NCBI RefSeq assembly: GCF_011059105.1
Contig: NZ_JAALLS010000003.1
Location: forward strand, 62,001-126,000
Direction: 5' to 3'
Source of the DNA: Fodinibius halophilus
GTDB taxonomy: Bacteria; Bacteroidota; Rhodothermia; Balneolales; Balneolaceae
Length of the DNA stretch: 64,000 bases
Part shown: piece after piece, positions 1-9,815 of the stretch
How positions within the stretch are numbered: position 1 is the first letter of the stretch
How the letters are laid out: each line of letters starts with the position of its first letter
The notes under the pieces: model-generated
Told to the model about the DNA's origin: nothing
Databases searched by the model: none
Seen by the model: only the letters and a program-made list of their open reading frames with translations
Position numbers and translations under genes: made by a program

Positions 1-382
1 GAGCTATTACTGAAATAGCAATAGCACTCCCTGACAAGATAGTAAAAGTATCTCTTCTTTTTTTCTCTGCATACATATCAGATAAAACCGAGGCTACCAG
101 TGGAAAATTAACGCTAAGCCCTTCAAACTTCTCGGTTGAAAAAAACGTTGTTATCTCTCCCTTTTCATTTTTGTAGCTGTACTTTTTATTAAAGTGATAG
201 AAGATACGACCAAAAATCATATCCTTTTCAACTCCACAAGCCTCTGCTACTTCTTCGACCTCTATAGGTACGCGTATACGTGCGATCCTATCAGGTTCTT
301 TTTTAGCGTACCTTCGGAACTCGTCATAATACCTATAGTATATATCTTCGAGTATCTCGAAGTCGGTTGGAATGTTATCCAT
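1..382 (-). CDS. Hypothetical protein, 3' end cut by window edge
   Basis: An open frame runs from an ATG at 380-382 leftwards to the window edge without a stop, giving about 127 visible residues. An in-frame TGA lies six bases upstream of the ATG (between 387 and 391), so this is the first possible start. The protein begins MDNIPTDFEILEDIYY, is rich in charged and aromatic residues, and turns hydrophobic at the very end of what is visible (about residues 113-127), which suggests the start of a transmembrane segment. The cytoplasmic-type N-terminus followed by a membrane segment is all that can be said; I do not recognise the family. The composition looks like a real protein, and the frame is better than any alternative here, but it is incomplete. 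It has the same orientation as the chemotaxis cluster upstream. Confidence 0.65.
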   Translation of the reverse strand, partial: MDNIPTDFEILEDIYYRYYDEFRRYAKKEPDRIARIRVPIEVEEVAEACGVEKDMIFGRIFYHFNKKYSYKNEKGEITTFFSTEKFEGLSVNFPLVASVLSDMYAEKKRRDTFTILSGSAIAISVIA

Positions 383-536
383 GTTATTTCATTTTTATTA
401 TAATTTGTCTTGCTGATATAACAATACCAGCAATTATTCTTTATTACCCGTAAAGAAAAGACAAACACTTGGTGCAACAGTAACACAATTACACCATCCC
501 AAACTACTATTAATATCAGGGAAAAAAGAGACCTTC

Positions 537-956
537 TTAATTCTCAATTCTGAAGGTAACAGGTAAAGAGTATTTAACTTTTACCGCTTTCCCACCTTGT
601 TGACCAGGAGTAAACTTAACATCCTTAATAGCATCAATTGCAGCTTCACCACAACCGCCGCCAATACCTTTCAGTACTTTGGGATCCTGAACGTCTCCAT
701 TTTCATCTACAATAACTTGCAGATAAACACGTCCGGAAATTCCTTTTCTTCGCGCTTCTTTAGGGTAGTCTATTTCTTTATACAGTGCTGGTAGTCCGCC
801 TTTAATTTCCGGCATCTTATCTACTACGGTATACACCTTATCGTCTTGTGCATTTACCGTTGTAGGATTAATCAGCGACCCCACCAAAAAGAGGGCTACC
901 CCTAGTATTATACTTATTCCTAATTGTCGTTTGATATTTTTATATGTACTCATCAT
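537..956 (-). CDS. Periplasmic TonB C-terminal domain protein
   Basis: A signal-anchor or signal peptide (about residues 8-37, ending VNAQ) is followed by a TonB C-terminal domain of about 100 residues. Recognisable features are the YPKEARRKGISGRVYLQVIV stretch, the VDENGDV turn and the final VKYSLPVTFRIEN strand. TonB-C domains contact the TonB box of outer-membrane transporters, but this protein lacks the proline-rich spacer of a true TonB, as do many short Bacteroidota homologues. The frame can be extended upstream to 1082, but I chose the ATG at 954-956 (or the adjacent one at 951-953), because the N-terminal hydrophobic segment then forms a proper signal. It lies 125 bases after a chemoreceptor gene on the same strand and could be cotranscribed. 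Family confident, role unknown. Confidence 0.75.
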   Translation of the reverse strand: MMSTYKNIKRQLGISIILGVALFLVGSLINPTTVNAQDDKVYTVVDKMPEIKGGLPALYKEIDYPKEARRKGISGRVYLQVIVDENGDVQDPKVLKGIGGGCGEAAIDAIKDVKFTPGQQGGKAVKVKYSLPVTFRIEN

Positions 957-1081
957 AACAGTATTTGTTATTTGTTTAAAATTAGCATGTTTAAATTTCT
1001 CCAAAAGGGAGTAAGTTGAAATATTCTTTATTCTCGTTTTTGACTTCGAAAGTTTGTTCGATGGAGTAAACGGCCTCATCA

Positions 1082-3127
1082 TTAGAATCCGTTGAAATTA
1101 GTATCAAAATCCGAATAATCTCCATTACCATTGGCACCGTTCGCTCCATTCGTGTGCTGCTTTTGGGGCTCATCATATCCTGCATCAAAGTCATCATTCA
1201 ATGAACCATTTCCATTATTGCTTCCAGCGGCATCAGAAAAACCATTATCCGACATACCGTCATTATGGTCCATACTAGCTGCTGTCTCTTCCTCAACTCC
1301 GGCCAGCTCTATGAGGCTATCCACAATACTGGTTAACTCATTGGCTTGTGATGAAAGCTGCTCTGCAGAGCTTGCAGACTCTTCGGAACTGGATGCATTA
1401 CTCTGTACATTTTGATCCAGTTCATTCATTACAGAATTCATCTCCTCAATACCTTTCTGCTGTTCCGTAGAAGCCGCAGAAATTTCTGTTACAAACGTAT
1501 TGACGTTATCAACACTTTCCTGGATTTTTTCCAGATTTTCGGATACCTCATTAGCAACCTGGGCTCCACGCTCCGAACTTTCTTGTGAGCTTTCGATAAG
1601 CTCTGAGGTGTTTTTTGCTGCCTCAGCACTGCGTTGGGCCAAATTGCGAACCTCTTCGGCCACTACGGCAAAGCCCTTTCCGGCCTCACCAGCTCGTGCT
1701 GCCTCAACTGCAGCATTTAATGCCAGCAGGTTTGTCTGGAAGGCGATATCATCAATTGTTTTAATAATCTTGGAAGTCTCCAGAGACGATTCTTTAATTT
1801 CTTCCATCGCCTCATCCATACGTTCCATGGCTTCAACACCACTTTGTACACGTGGTTTGGCCTCTTTCATTGCCACCTCAGCCTGCTGCGCATTTTGTGC
1901 AGTTTGCTTAGACTGTGCCGACATCTCTTCAAGCGAAGCGGTGGTTTCTTGTAACCCTGCTGCCTGCTGGTTTGAACTTTCTGCCAACGTCTGACTGGCT
2001 TCACTCATCTGCACGGCCGAATCGTTAACCTGAGTAGCCCCTGAAGACAATCGCTCAATAATTGCACAGAGAGCATGGGAGACCGACTCGCTCATGAAAA
2101 ATCCGAATAGAATTGCTCCTATAACCGCCACAACAACACCAATACTTAAAAACCAAATGGAACCGCTGACCGTAGCCTTTGTTAACGTTCCCTGTTCTTC
2201 TGCCCACTTCTTGGCCTTATCAGACAGCGTGCGCGAATTATTAATAATCTCATCATATGCAGTAAGCTGAACCTTTTCTTGCTGATCTACGGTTTGGCGA
2301 GCTGAAATCATCGCTTTAACCGTTCCGACATTATCATTCAGTACAGCCAGTGCAATGCTCAGTAACATATCCCCTTGCGGGTCGGTAACACCTTCATACA
2401 ACTCCCCCAGATCAGTGCGTAGCTTATCAAAGTTACTAGCGAGGTTAGATAACTGATCCGAATTATTCAGAGCTTCGGATTGCCAGAGCTTGTTCATATT
2501 GTTTAAGAAACGCTTTGTAATATCATCAGCCTTGGCCAATTTCTCTTGGGCTTGCTGTATCGCTTGCGCATCATTCAAACTTTTTATGTTGGATGATGTA
2601 ATAGAAGCATATTCGTCCATATTCGTTACAAACTCCTGCGAACCGGAAGCGGTATTTTTACGATATCCTGATAGCTCCTTTATTGCACTATTAAATAGTG
2701 TTACAGACTCACGGTAACTGGCATATGCTGTTTCTATACTGGAAATGCCTTTTTTGAACTCCTTAATTTCATACTCTTTTGCCAGCTTTTTTCCTCTATT
2801 AATCTCACTGCTTACGCCATCCAACTGACTTACTGCAGTCTTATACAACGTATCATCATAGGTAGCACTATAGCGAGATAGATTATTTCCAACCTTTCGC
2901 ATATCAGTCTCAATGGAATTAGATATATCCCATTCGGCTAAATTTACTTTCGTTAGCTGATCGGTATAATTATTTATCGTATTCAGGGATATTACCGCAG
3001 CCAACCCTACTAAAAAGGTCATCAAAGAACCGCCTGCGACGATAATAAGAATTCGCTTTCCAATCGTACGGCTTTCATTTCCATATCTTGCTACTAAGTC
3101 TCGAACTAGGCTTTTTATATAGTTCAT
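1082..3127 (-). CDS. Methyl-accepting chemotaxis protein with helical-bundle sensor
   Basis: 681 residues. TM1 is about 25-47 and TM2 about 322-345. Between them is a roughly 270-residue all-helical periplasmic region of four-helix-bundle type with no Cache signature. A short HAMP-like segment leads into the cytoplasmic coiled coil, with the highly conserved hairpin tip around 459-500 ([20 protein letters not shown], then [20 protein letters not shown]). After the methylation helices comes a low-complexity Asn/Gly/Asp tail (about 615-675) ending NFNGF. This fits the x-aromatic-x-x-aromatic pattern of the CheR/CheB docking pentapeptide. It binds CheW and CheA to modulate kinase activity; the ligand is unknown. 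A terminator at 3321-3357 separates it from the receptor gene upstream, so it probably has its own promoter in 3128-3320. Confidence 0.95.
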   Translation of the reverse strand: MNYIKSLVRDLVARYGNESRTIGKRILIIVAGGSLMTFLVGLAAVISLNTINNYTDQLTKVNLAEWDISNSIETDMRKVGNNLSRYSATYDDTLYKTAVSQLDGVSSEINRGKKLAKEYEIKEFKKGISSIETAYASYRESVTLFNSAIKELSGYRKNTASGSQEFVTNMDEYASITSSNIKSLNDAQAIQQAQEKLAKADDITKRFLNNMNKLWQSEALNNSDQLSNLASNFDKLRTDLGELYEGVTDPQGDMLLSIALAVLNDNVGTVKAMISARQTVDQQEKVQLTAYDEIINNSRTLSDKAKKWAEEQGTLTKATVSGSIWFLSIGVVVAVIGAILFGFFMSESVSHALCAIIERLSSGATQVNDSAVQMSEASQTLAESSNQQAAGLQETTASLEEMSAQSKQTAQNAQQAEVAMKEAKPRVQSGVEAMERMDEAMEEIKESSLETSKIIKTIDDIAFQTNLLALNAAVEAARAGEAGKGFAVVAEEVRNLAQRSAEAAKNTSELIESSQESSERGAQVANEVSENLEKIQESVDNVNTFVTEISAASTEQQKGIEEMNSVMNELDQNVQSNASSSEESASSAEQLSSQANELTSIVDSLIELAGVEEETAASMDHNDGMSDNGFSDAAGSNNGNGSLNDDFDAGYDEPQKQHTNGANGANGNGDYSDFDTNFNGF

Positions 3128-3320
3128 ACCATTTGTGTTAACTATTTAAAGAGGATACTGAATATTCTTTCTGCTTTTGTTACTGCTAACTTCAGGAAAT
3201 CATATTTCAATGATTTCAATCAAGTCTATCATACATTCTAAGTGTTATTATCGGTTCTTTATGAAATTTCTTAAGGAATAATTTGCAGAAAGTGATTCAC
3301 CCAAAACGCTTTCAGAACAA

Positions 3321-3357
3321 ATAAAAAAGGTGTCCCTCAATCTAGAGAGACACCTTT
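3321..3357 (-). terminator. Rho-independent terminator after the second chemoreceptor gene
   Basis: Read on the minus strand, AAAGGTGTCTCT pairs with AGGGACACCTTT across a short loop, and the stem is followed by a T-rich run (TTTTTATTT). It lies about 50 bases downstream of the stop codon of the receptor gene at 3408-5120. It should end the main che transcript before the next receptor gene. Confidence 0.85.
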
Positions 3358-3407
3358 AGAAGATTTTACATCTATAAGGGATAGACTATCTCACTCAATG
3401 AATATTA

Positions 3408-5120
3408 TCAAAACCCACTAAAATCGTCATCTTCATCATCAAAAGGGATCAACTCGCTGCCATCGGAAGCGTCAATATTTTCAAACTGGGAAGTAACGGA
3501 ACCGGATTGTTTTTTTGAACTTCCGTTTCCGTTTGTATTCCCATTTGAATATCCGCCGTTGTTGGGAGCAGTATCATTAGAACTAAAATTATTAGAAGCG
3601 GTATTTGACCTGCTCATTCCGTTTTTCTTCATTGTATTGCCAAGCCCCCCTACAAGCTCCGATAGTTCATTTACAATATTACCGAGCTTAGCTGCCTGGG
3701 TAGAAAGCTCTTCGGCCGAACTTGCAGATTCTTCTGAAGCAGAAGCATTGCCTTGCACTACGCCATCCATCTCCGACATCACGGAGTTTATCTGCTGGAT
3801 ACCGGTAGCCTGCTCTTGAGAAGCTGCAGATATCTCAACAACTAACGTACTTACGTCCGACACTTTTTGATCAATTTTCTGCAAATATTCTGATACCTCC
3901 TGAACTACCTCCTGCCCTCTTCGAGAACTTTCCTGAGAGCTTTCAATTAAATCAGAGGTGTTTTGAGCGGCATCGGCACTACGTTGGGCCAGATTTCGAA
4001 CTTCTTCTGCCACTACAGCAAATCCTTTTCCTGCCTCACCGGCTCGTGCTGCCTCAACTGCGGCATTTAAAGCCAACAGATTAGTTTGAAAAGCGATATC
4101 ATCAATCGTTTTAATAATCTTCGAAGTTTCATCAGAAGATTCCCTGATATCTTCCATAGCCCCTTTCATTCGGTCCATAGCTTCTACTCCTTTTTCTACC
4201 ATGGGCTGGGTCTCTTTCATAGTAGTTTCTGCTTCCGCAGAATTTTCGTCTGTCTGTTTAATCTGCGAAGATATCTCTTCTAACGAAGATGTTGTTTCTT
4301 CCAGGCTGGCTGCTTGCTCGCTGGCACTTTCGGCCAACTCTTGGCTTGAGCCCGTAAGTTGAGTAGAAGAATCGTGCACCTTTCTGGCCCCACCGGCAAG
4401 TTTATTAATAATTTCTTTAAGCTTACTGCTGATGGAATTACTGAATAACCATGCTACAAATGCACCGGCACCAATCACAAAAAGTAAGACAATCGCCGAA
4501 TTGCGAATTATAAGGGACCTCGATTCGGATGCAATAGCGTTAACCTCGTTCATGGGGATTCCCGCGAAATAGATTCCTATTATTTCATTGCCTTTTCCTA
4601 TAATAGGATCGTAGGCCGTCAGGTACGATATGCCTAAAATATTAGCTTTACCTATATATAATTCGCGATCCATAACGGGTTTATAGGCATCACTACCGGT
4701 ACCCAAAGTGGTACCAACAGCCCTACTCCCATCTTCTTTTCGAATACTGGTTACAATCCGGGTAAAGTCATTTCCCTTGCGTTTAAAAATGGTAGCGGCA
4801 ACACCATGCCCATTTGCGAATTCATCGATTGTGGTTGAACGGCCGGCGATGGGTTTCTGGTTTTCATCAACAAGCTTGCCACCTGATAATTTAACCTCAC
4901 CAAACTGACTTTTAGAATACGTCTGTAACGAAGTAATATCTCCATTAAGCTTCATACGAAGTGCCTTGTCGGTAAGCCTGCTTAAACTACTATTTGCTGT
5001 AAGAATAGTGATAATTGTCAACAGAAGACCCGTTATTGCGAGCAACGATACTGTCATTACAATAAGTTTCTTCTTTATTGTCCAGTCTTGTACCGTCCCT
5101 ACCTTTTGTTTTATACTCAT
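3408..5120 (-). CDS. Methyl-accepting chemotaxis protein with single Cache sensor
   Basis: 570 residues. TM1 is about 17-41 and TM2 about 205-226. The periplasmic part of about 160 residues has the order expected of a Cache_3/Cache_2-type single domain: a long first helix, then strands carrying [27 protein letters not shown] and [18 protein letters not shown]-like linker and a standard signalling hairpin follow, with [20 protein letters not shown] identical to the neighbouring receptor. The C-terminal tail is Asn/Ser/Gly-rich, then acidic, and ends DFSGF, again fitting the pentapeptide docking consensus. Cache domains of this group often sense small organic acids, but the ligand cannot be inferred here. 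The gene follows cheW by 73 bases and ends in a clear terminator. The start is the ATG at 5118-5120. Confidence 0.95.
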   Translation of the reverse strand: MSIKQKVGTVQDWTIKKKLIVMTVSLLAITGLLLTIITILTANSSLSRLTDKALRMKLNGDITSLQTYSKSQFGEVKLSGGKLVDENQKPIAGRSTTIDEFANGHGVAATIFKRKGNDFTRIVTSIRKEDGSRAVGTTLGTGSDAYKPVMDRELYIGKANILGISYLTAYDPIIGKGNEIIGIYFAGIPMNEVNAIASESRSLIIRNSAIVLLFVIGAGAFVAWLFSNSISSKLKEIINKLAGGARKVHDSSTQLTGSSQELAESASEQAASLEETTSSLEEISSQIKQTDENSAEAETTMKETQPMVEKGVEAMDRMKGAMEDIRESSDETSKIIKTIDDIAFQTNLLALNAAVEAARAGEAGKGFAVVAEEVRNLAQRSADAAQNTSDLIESSQESSRRGQEVVQEVSEYLQKIDQKVSDVSTLVVEISAASQEQATGIQQINSVMSEMDGVVQGNASASEESASSAEELSTQAAKLGNIVNELSELVGGLGNTMKKNGMSRSNTASNNFSSNDTAPNNGGYSNGNTNGNGSSKKQSGSVTSQFENIDASDGSELIPFDDEDDDFSGF

Positions 5121-5193
5121 AATTCACTCCATAAGATTTTAATATTATTTCCCCGTTGAGCTACAGCTCTCTAATACATGTATTGGTTTAAAA

Positions 5194-5727
5194 TCAGTCT
5201 TGTTCTACAGTAGCTTCAGACTGCTCGCCCGATGAGCTGAGCACAGCCTGTGGTACATCAAATAATACTTTGTGTACTTCGATAATCATTTTAACAGACT
5301 CATTAATCTTACCGATACCTGCTAAATATTCACTCTGCTCACCTGTTCCTACCGATGGTACATCTTCGATATTACCGGTTTCTATGTCTACTACTTCCGA
5401 GACTTTGTCAACCAGTACGCCCATCAAGTACTCTTCATCTTGGATTACGATGATGCAGGTTTCGTCAGTATCTTCAATTTCATTTAATCCAAACCTGGTG
5501 CGCAGGTTCATAACCGGTACAATTTTCCCTCTTAAATTTAATACCCCACGTATGTAAGAAGGCATTTTAGGAACGGGAGTAATAGACATCAACCCGATAA
5601 TTTCCTGTACTTTAAGAATTTCAATTGCATACTCTTCTTCTCCCAAGAAAAAGGTTAAAAACTTTCCTCCTTTTATCTTAGCATCAGATTCTTGTTGTTC
5701 AACTTGTTCGGTCGTTGTTTCACTCAT
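5194..5727 (-). CDS. cheW: Chemotaxis coupling protein CheW
   Basis: Single CheW domain, 177 residues from the ATG at 5725-5727. An upstream ATG at 5751 would only add eight unconserved residues. Typical features are FLTFFLGEEEYAIEILKVQEI, then MPSYIRGVLNLRGKIVPVMN and VDKVSEVVDI. It bridges chemoreceptors to CheA in the polar or lateral arrays. The C-terminal tail (about the last 20 residues) is acidic, Ser/Glu-rich and probably disordered. It sits between cheY and a receptor gene in the same direction. The 174-base leader upstream is longer than other gaps in the cluster and folds into two hairpins. Confidence 0.95.
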   Translation of the reverse strand: MSETTTEQVEQQESDAKIKGGKFLTFFLGEEEYAIEILKVQEIIGLMSITPVPKMPSYIRGVLNLRGKIVPVMNLRTRFGLNEIEDTDETCIIVIQDEEYLMGVLVDKVSEVVDIETGNIEDVPSVGTGEQSEYLAGIGKINESVKMIIEVHKVLFDVPQAVLSSSGEQSEATVEQD

Positions 5728-5760
5728 AGTTACAGAACTTAATTTTCTCAATTATTGTGC

Positions 5761-5822
5761 AACTGGTGCTACTACCCCACCAGTTAATCGTGCTTTGTTA
5801 TATTGCCTTATCCATTAGGCAA
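5761..5822 (-). promoter_or_regulatory. Two hairpins in the leader of cheW
   Basis: The 174-base gap between cheY and cheW contains two perfect inverted repeats. AACTGGTG (5761-5768) pairs with CACCAGTT (5778-5785), and TTGCCT (5803-5808) pairs with AGGCAA (5817-5822). No T-run follows on the minus strand, so they do not look like terminators. They could be an mRNA-processing or stabilising element or part of a leader RNA. The hairpins are seen; any function is inference. Confidence 0.35.
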
Positions 5823-5901
5823 CCTACCTGTATCTTCTTATCGGTAGAATTGTTTTTTTCTTAAACTTTTCACTCCTGTATTATCAAGAGCTTTGGCAAT
5901 G

Positions 5902-6285
5902 TCATGCCAGCTTTTCACGTATAACCTCTAGTATATTGTCGCCCAACTCTTCGGGCGTAAAGGGCTTATGAACAAATACCGTGCCCTGGCTAATAAGCTC
6001 TTCAATACGCCTTTTATTACTTTCATTAGAAACAATAAGAATGGGAAGTGCCTCTATGCTTTCATTTTTTCTGACCACCTTTAACATCTCCATGCCATCC
6101 ATAACGGGCATGCTAATATCCATAATAAGCAGATCTACCGGATGCTCTTTCATCATATCAAGACCTTCTTTGCCATTGCCGGCTTCATAAATATGCACAT
6201 CGTCGATGTCACATATATTGATGGTCTTTTCTATAACCTTACGCATCATTGCACTATCATCAACAATCAAAATTTGGGTAGACAT
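5902..6285 (-). CDS. cheY: CheY-type single-domain response regulator
   Basis: 127-residue receiver domain with all catalytic residues: acidic pair Asp9-Asp10, phospho-acceptor Asp56 (LLIMDISMP), switch Ser86 (ILIVSNES) and Lys107 (HKPFTPEE). There is no output domain, so it signals by protein contact, either to a motor or as a phosphate sink or adaptor. It is closely similar in sequence to the next gene upstream (6353-6739), including the ISMPVMDGMEML/INMPVMDGMEML core, which points to a local duplication. The gap to that gene is 67 bases. Confidence 0.93.
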   Translation of the reverse strand: MSTQILIVDDSAMMRKVIEKTINICDIDDVHIYEAGNGKEGLDMMKEHPVDLLIMDISMPVMDGMEMLKVVRKNESIEALPILIVSNESNKRRIEELISQGTVFVHKPFTPEELGDNILEVIREKLA

Positions 6286-6352
6286 TAGATCTCAAGTTTT
6301 TTTATTAACAGTCAATTACTATAGTATGAACAATGCGCAATATATCGACGGT

Positions 6353-6739
6353 CTATGATATTGTTCGGTTCTGGATAATTCCCATAATTTTTTCCCGTAA
6401 TACTTCGGGGGTAAATGGCTTATGGATAAAAGCGGCACCTTGTCGGCCTATTTCTTCAATACGCCCTTCATTACTTTCTGTTGATACAATGAGGACGGGG
6501 AGATCTTGAGAACACTCACGCTTCCTTACTTCACTGAGCATCTCCATACCATCCATAACGGGCATATTGATATCGATAAACAGCAGGTCCACCAGATGGG
6601 CATCCAACTTTTCCAAGCCTTCTTTTCCATCTCCGGCCTCATAATAATCCGAGACATCAAGACCACACAGATTTATTGTCTTTGTGATCATTTTCCTCAT
6701 TACTGCACTATCGTCTACAATCAGTACATTTAGTGACAT
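6353..6739 (-). CDS. cheY: CheY-type single-domain response regulator (paralogue)
   Basis: 128-residue receiver with Asp9-Asp10, acceptor Asp56 (LLFIDINMP), Ser86 and Lys107 (IHKPFTPE). It is a near paralogue of the 5902-6285 gene and distinct from the third CheY at 12802. One of the pair may be a phosphate sink, as in species with several CheYs; the sequence does not say which. It lies 35 bases after cheB. Confidence 0.93.
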   Translation of the reverse strand: MSLNVLIVDDSAVMRKMITKTINLCGLDVSDYYEAGDGKEGLEKLDAHLVDLLFIDINMPVMDGMEMLSEVRKRECSQDLPVLIVSTESNEGRIEEIGRQGAAFIHKPFTPEVLREKIMGIIQNRTIS

Positions 6740-6774
6740 TTTTCTAAGTCTTATTTGGTTAGTGGTCTGTGAGG

Positions 6775-8296
<1,522 letters not shown>

Positions 8297-8441
8297 TGTG
8301 AACTCCGATCTATATGAACATTTAAAACCAAGTATTAGCCTAAAAAACGTCTTGCAATTTAGTTATCGGCTAGGCTTGACCAGATGTTTAATACAAATTT
8401 TAATTTCTAGTTTGTTGTAATTTTTTCGACAAAAAAGACTA

Positions 8442-8915
8442 TTACTTCATCGGCTTCTTATTAATAGTAATAGACCCATCAGCTAGTCTCAGAGCCATCG
8501 TACGGGCCTTGCCGCCTCCTACATCTTTCTTTTCTATCATAAATCCATTTTTCCAGAGCAACTTTCGAAATACCGTAAAATTTCGCTTCCCGATTTTAAA
8601 AAAATCTTTGTCACCCTTTTTCTTCATACTTGCCCCACCGGCCACTGAAATCTTCAAATTCTTCTTTTGTGCTCCAAGATCATATAGTTGATCAAGAATA
8701 AGCTTCAGCCCGGTATCTACATACATTGCAGGTTTAGACTTGGCTTTATCGGGGTCGGCTTTTGATAAAGGAAGCATTGCATGTAGTATGCCGCCTACAT
8801 TTGCAACCGGATCATATAACGCGACTCCCAAGCAACTTCCCAGTGCATAAGTAATAATTACTTCATTGGCATTAGAAGAAACTTTAAGATCGCTTACACC
8901 TACTACTTTTTTCAT
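8442..8915 (-). CDS. cheD: CheD chemoreceptor glutamine deamidase
   Basis: 157 residues from the ATG at 8913-8915. The catalytic Cys lies in TYALGSCLGVALYD and the His in GGILHAMLP, as in CheD of Thermotoga and Bacillus. GGASM follows in the core. It deamidates receptor glutamines and is usually controlled by CheC-type phosphatases, two of which are encoded in this cluster. A strong GGAGG precedes the gene by ten bases and overlaps the end of cheR; a TTG six bases upstream is a possible alternative start. The C-terminus is basic. Confidence 0.94.
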   Translation of the reverse strand: MKKVVGVSDLKVSSNANEVIITYALGSCLGVALYDPVANVGGILHAMLPLSKADPDKAKSKPAMYVDTGLKLILDQLYDLGAQKKNLKISVAGGASMKKKGDKDFFKIGKRNFTVFRKLLWKNGFMIEKKDVGGGKARTMALRLADGSITINKKPMK

Positions 8916-8929
8916 GAACAATTATCCTC

Positions 8930-9718
8930 CTATATCTTTTTATAAACAGCCGGACACACATTCTTGAGCCCCTTATTTTCACTGGACACACTTTCAGAGT
9001 GTCCTATAAACAGATAACCTCCTGGCTTAAGCATATCCCGAAATCGAGATACCAATCGGCGCTGTGTTTCTCTGTTAAAATAGATCATCACATTTCGACA
9101 CATGATAATGTGGAACGGTCCATTCATCGGCCATTTCTTTTTTAAATTCAGTCGCCCATAGGTAATCATTTTCCGTATATCACTGGTAACCTGAAACTGA
9201 TTCTCACTGACACGTCGGAAATATTTATTGCGAAACTCTGGGGGGATATCCGCTACTTTTTTAGCTGCATATACCCCTCTTTTTCCTATGCGCAGAACTT
9301 CCCTTGACAAGTCAGTTGCTAAAATCTTTACTCTTCCGGGCGATATGCCTTCTTCTTGTAATACCATTGAACAGGTAACCGGCTCTTCTCCTGTAGAACA
9401 GCCCGCCGACCACCACTTTACACTTTGACCATTAATCTGAGGAATTACCTCATCTCTAATAAACTCAAAATGCTGATCTTCCCGGAAGAAACTTGTTTTA
9501 TTTGTCGTGAGCACATCTACCAAAGCCAGAAACTCATTTCCAGACCCATCTTGCTCCAGGTAATTAATGTATTGTGCAAAATCCGACATACCCAGCTTTC
9601 GAATCCGTTTCATTACCCTGGATCGTACCAAGGCCTGTTTCCCTTCGTGCAAATTAATACCACAATACTGGTAGATCTTCTCGCGTATTGTGGTGAATTC
9701 TGACTCTTTTAACTTCAT
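8930..9718 (-). CDS. cheR: CheR chemoreceptor methyltransferase
   Basis: 262 residues. An N-terminal helical domain precedes an AdoMet-binding Rossmann domain with the motif WWSAGCSTGEEP and the later IIMCRNVMIYF and GYLFIGHSES. It methylates glutamates on the receptors encoded nearby. Those receptors end in aromatic pentapeptides that could dock CheR through its beta-subdomain (about residues 165-205). It sits 97 bases after cheA and 14 bases before cheD. Confidence 0.95.
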   Translation of the reverse strand: MKLKESEFTTIREKIYQYCGINLHEGKQALVRSRVMKRIRKLGMSDFAQYINYLEQDGSGNEFLALVDVLTTNKTSFFREDQHFEFIRDEVIPQINGQSVKWWSAGCSTGEEPVTCSMVLQEEGISPGRVKILATDLSREVLRIGKRGVYAAKKVADIPPEFRNKYFRRVSENQFQVTSDIRKMITYGRLNLKKKWPMNGPFHIIMCRNVMIYFNRETQRRLVSRFRDMLKPGGYLFIGHSESVSSENKGLKNVCPAVYKKI

Positions 9719-9815
9719 TTTACTACCCTGTTAGTCAGCCTATATTTGTACAGAGAAGATAAACGAAAGCTACCTCCTCCCCTTTTTTTATGACTGGTTA
9801 TTAAATTTCTTTGCT

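Noticed and set aside
5173-5184. Perfect 12-base palindrome AATACATGTATT after cheW
   Set aside because: Short, AT-rich and without a T-run; palindromes of this size occur by chance at this composition.
5751-5901. Cyclic-di-GMP riboswitch before cheW
   Set aside because: A fragment resembling CAGGTAGG is present, but the conserved core of either class and the pairing pattern are not.
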